Source of the DNA: Planctomycetota bacterium
GTDB lineage: Bacteria > Planctomycetota > MHYJ01 > JACPRB01
DNA: 7,276 nt
Direction: 5' to 3'
NCBI GenBank assembly: GCA_016200125.1
Contig: JACQFK010000072.1
Location: forward strand, 1-7,276
This document shows positions 5,363-7,276 of the stretch, piece after piece (within the stretch, counting starts at the first letter, position 1; every line of letters starts with the position of its first letter). The notes below the pieces were generated by a model, which saw nothing but the letters and a program-made list of their open reading frames with translations, was not told the DNA's origin and ran no database searches. Both the position numbers and the translations under genes were made by a program.

Positions 5363-6586
5363 ATGAACATCCCGATGGTCTACGCGGGCGGTCAGGAACA
5401 GACCCTCAAAGTCGGCCTCGTCGGCTGCGGCGGCCGCGGCACGGGCGCGGCGGACAACGTGCTGGACTCCTCCGAGAACGTCCAGATCATCGCGCTCGCC
5501 GACATGTTCCCCGACAAGATCGAGAAGACCCGGAAGGTGCTGAAGGCGAAGGAGCACCCCGGCGTCAAGATCCAGGACGACTTCTGCTTTACCGGCTTCG
5601 ACGCCTACAAGAAGATCCTCGACAGCGGCATCGACTACGTCATGCTCGCCCAGCCCCCCGGCTTCCGGCCCCTGCACTTCACGGCCGCGATCGAGGCGGG
5701 CAAGCACGTGTTCTTCGAGAAGCCCGTCGCCGTCGACCCCGTCGGCGTCCGCAAGATCATCGAGATGGGCGAGAAGGCCAAGGAGAAGAAGCTCGGCGTG
5801 ATCCCGGGCACCCAGAGCCGCCACACGCCCCGCATCAAGGAGACCGTCCAGCGCATCCACGACGGCCAGATCGGCGAGATCGTCTCCGGCCGCATCATGT
5901 TCAACACCGGGTACCTCTGGGAGTACCCGCGCAAGGAGGGCATGAGCGACATGGAGTGGCAGATCCGAAACTGGTACTACTTCGACTGGCTCTCGGGCGA
6001 CCACATCGTGGAGCAGCACGTCCACCAGCACGACGCGACCGACTGGGTGATGCAGTCCCATCCGGTGCAGGCGGCGGCGGTGGGCGGGCGCCAGATGCGC
6101 ACCGAGGAGCTCTACGGCAACATCTTCGACCATTTCTGCGTGGACTACGAATACCCGAAGGGCGTCCACGTGATGTCCATGTGCCGGCAGTGGAAGGGCG
6201 TGCCCGGCGAGGTCTGCGCCATCTTCAGCGGGACCAAGGGGACGGCCTACATCCACGGGCCGAAGTCGGGCACGATCACGGGCGAGAAGCCCTGGGAGTT
6301 CAAGCCCGGCCCCAAGGACGTGGGCCCCAACGGCAAGGAGATCAACGGCCAGATCCTGGAGCACCGCGACCTCATCGCGTCGATCCGCGCGGGGACGCCG
6401 CTGAACGAGGCGCGCCGCATCGCCGAGACCTCGCTGACGTCGATCCTCGGCCGCGAGGCCGCCTACACGGGGAAGGTCGTCAAGTACGCGGACCTGATGA
6501 AGTCCACGCTGGACCTCAGCCCCAAGAAATACGAATTCGGCCCCAACGAGGTGATGCCGGTGCGCCGGCCGGGGATCAATTCGTAA
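5363..6586 (+). CDS. Gfo/Idh/MocA oxidoreductase 2, no Tat signal
   Basis: This 407-residue paralogue of the flanking genes is clearly more than half identical to the first copy by eye. It has GCGGRG (21-26), EKP (119-121), GTQSRH (149-154) and GDHIVEQHVHQHD (212-224). It begins MNIPMVYAGGQEQT: the last residues of its neighbours' Tat signals (compare TPLVYAGGQEQT in copy 1) are kept, but the twin-arginine and hydrophobic parts are absent. A stop (TGA, 5324-5326) lies in frame upstream, so no signal is encoded there. ATG 5363 is chosen over GTG 5345 because GGAGG (5350-5354) is eight bases upstream. It is therefore predicted to be cytoplasmic. Only 51 bp separate the terminator from the start, and no convincing promoter is seen. 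It differs from copy 1 in the segment after IGEIVSG and in HQHDATDW versus HNLDVMNW, which suggests another substrate. Confidence 0.88.
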   Translation: MNIPMVYAGGQEQTLKVGLVGCGGRGTGAADNVLDSSENVQIIALADMFPDKIEKTRKVLKAKEHPGVKIQDDFCFTGFDAYKKILDSGIDYVMLAQPPGFRPLHFTAAIEAGKHVFFEKPVAVDPVGVRKIIEMGEKAKEKKLGVIPGTQSRHTPRIKETVQRIHDGQIGEIVSGRIMFNTGYLWEYPRKEGMSDMEWQIRNWYYFDWLSGDHIVEQHVHQHDATDWVMQSHPVQAAAVGGRQMRTEELYGNIFDHFCVDYEYPKGVHVMSMCRQWKGVPGEVCAIFSGTKGTAYIHGPKSGTITGEKPWEFKPGPKDVGPNGKEINGQILEHRDLIASIRAGTPLNEARRIAETSLTSILGREAAYTGKVVKYADLMKSTLDLSPKKYEFGPNEVMPVRRPGINS

Positions 6587-6591
6587 GAGAT

Positions 6592-6620
6592 TTGCGGCGC
6601 CGCGGACGCTGTCGTATACT
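6592..6620 (+). promoter_or_regulatory. Predicted promoter of oxidoreductase 3
   Basis: TTGCGG (6592-6597) and TATACT (6615-6620, five of six to consensus) are 17 bp apart. A start near 6627 leaves about 20 nt of leader containing GAAGGAG (6632-6638), eight bases before the ATG. A perfect 10-bp palindrome, GCGGCGCCGC (6594-6603), overlaps the -35 and spacer and could be an operator. Confidence 0.6.
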
Positions 6621-6646
6621 CTCGGGCGATCGAAGGAGAATCATCC

Positions 6647-7276
6647 ATGTCCCAGCGCATCACGCGACTGAACTTCGTGAAGTCGGGCGGCGCGGCGACG
6701 GCCGCCCTGGCGGCCGGCTCCTGTACGGGCGCCGACGCCTTCCCCCTCGTCCACGCGAAGGGGCAGGAGCAGACCATCAAGATCGGCCTCGTCGGCTGCG
6801 GCGGCCGGGGGACCGGCGCGGCGGAGAACTGCCTGAGCTCCTCTCCGAACGTCCAGCTGATCGCGCTGGGCGACATGTTCCCCGACCGGATCAAGGGGTC
6901 CCAGCGGACGCTGAGCAAGCTCGAGGGCTACAAGGTCGGCCCGAACGACGTCTACACCGGCTGGGACGCCTATAAGAAGGTCGTCGACAGCCCCGTCGAC
7001 CTCGTCCTCTTCGCGACCCCGCCGGGCTTCCGCCCGATCCACATGGCCTACGCGATCGAGCAGGGCAAGAACGTCTTCCTCGAGAAGCCGGTGGCGGTCG
7101 ATCCCGTCGGCGTCCGCAAGGTCCTGGAGATCGGGAAGAAGGCGGCGGCCAAGAAGCTCGCCGTCGTGGCGGGCACGCAGTACCGCCACCAGACCAGCTT
7201 CATGGAGACCATCAAGCGGATCCACGACGGCCAGATCGGCGAGGTCATGGGCGGCCGCGCCTACTACAACGCCGGC
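6647..7276 (+). CDS. Gfo/Idh/MocA oxidoreductase 3, partial, degenerate Tat motif
   Basis: The first 210 codons of a third paralogue run in frame to the right edge. The Rossmann motif GCGGRG is at 50-55, EKP at 146-148 and GTQYRH at 176-181; the catalytic histidine region is outside the window. The N-terminus resembles a Tat signal in layout (polar start, FVK, Ala-rich stretch, possible cleavage after VHA at 37), but TRLNFVK replaces SRREFVK, so the second arginine of the pair is Leu8. Such a change usually abolishes or strongly reduces Tat export, so location is uncertain. GAAGGAG at 6632-6638, eight bases upstream, supports the start. It has its own promoter. It looks closer to copy 1 than to copy 2 in the Q-RHQ and YYN segments. 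An outer Cys26 lies in AAGSC, a poor lipobox, so lipidation is unlikely. Confidence 0.88.
   Translation, partial: MSQRITRLNFVKSGGAATAALAAGSCTGADAFPLVHAKGQEQTIKIGLVGCGGRGTGAAENCLSSSPNVQLIALGDMFPDRIKGSQRTLSKLEGYKVGPNDVYTGWDAYKKVVDSPVDLVLFATPPGFRPIHMAYAIEQGKNVFLEKPVAVDPVGVRKVLEIGKKAAAKKLAVVAGTQYRHQTSFMETIKRIHDGQIGEVMGGRAYYNAG

Larger units (their letters stand above)
3995..7276 (+). repeat. Tandem array of three diverged paralogous genes
   Basis: The three oxidoreductase genes lie head to tail with intergenic gaps of 117 and 60 bases. Their nucleotide-binding halves align without large gaps around the shared GQEQT, GCGGRGTGAA, PPGFRP, EKP and GTQ-RH blocks. They differ most in the signal region and in the segment after IG(D/E). 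This points to old gene duplication followed by divergence. Confidence 0.85.

Noticed and set aside
3881..6364. 827-residue open frame on the minus strand
   Set aside because: It is antisense to oxidoreductases 1 and 2, has a biased Ala/Leu/Val/Asp/Arg composition typical of GC-rich shadow frames, shows no recognisable domain and runs through the terminator.

Overview
This is a GC-rich, gene-dense bacterial segment. No ribosomal or other taxonomic marker is present. Tandem Tat-type Gfo/Idh/MocA oxidoreductase paralogues, lipoproteins with proline-rich linkers and a selenoprotein-type SelD would fit Planctomycetota, Acidobacteriota or a related lineage. That placement is inference only.

Layout. 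(1) Positions 1-545, minus strand: the start of a lipoprotein of the glutaminase A (GtaA/DUF4964-DUF5127) family, running off the left edge. (2) 657-1958, plus: a CysM-like PLP-dependent cysteine synthase fused to a C-terminal rhodanese domain, with its own promoter and ribosome binding site. (3) 1955-2895, minus: selD, selenophosphate synthetase, convergent with the synthase; both stop codons lie in one CTAG. Naive ORF calling breaks selD twice. The first break is an in-frame TGA at the catalytic position (residue 17). It reads as selenocysteine and is followed by a good bacterial SECIS-like hairpin. The second is a real lesion: about 38 residues, including the GGHS motif, are missing at 2588-2589 and the frame changes. 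(4) 2978-3888, plus: a small protein with two zinc-ribbon-like motifs, then a parvulin-type prolyl isomerase lipoprotein overlapping it by ATGA. selD and the zinc-ribbon gene are divergent, and their predicted -35 boxes overlap. (5) 3995 to the right edge, plus: three tandem Gfo/Idh/MocA oxidoreductases. The first has an intact twin-arginine signal, the second has none, and the third (cut by the edge) has RR changed to RL. A strong intrinsic terminator separates the first from the second.

Functional picture. The synthase-rhodanese fusion and selD are both sulfur/selenium genes; a rhodanese could mobilise sulfur or selenium, but no direct link is shown. The zinc-ribbon and parvulin genes look like a translationally coupled pair. 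The three oxidoreductases look like a tandem duplication that has diverged in predicted location and in the segment after the nucleotide-binding domain, probably for related sugar or cyclitol substrates.

The most notable signals are the hidden selenocysteine SelD with its SECIS candidate, the deletion in the same gene, and the graded loss of the Tat signal across the paralogue array. No tRNA, rRNA, CRISPR, insertion sequence or phage feature was seen.
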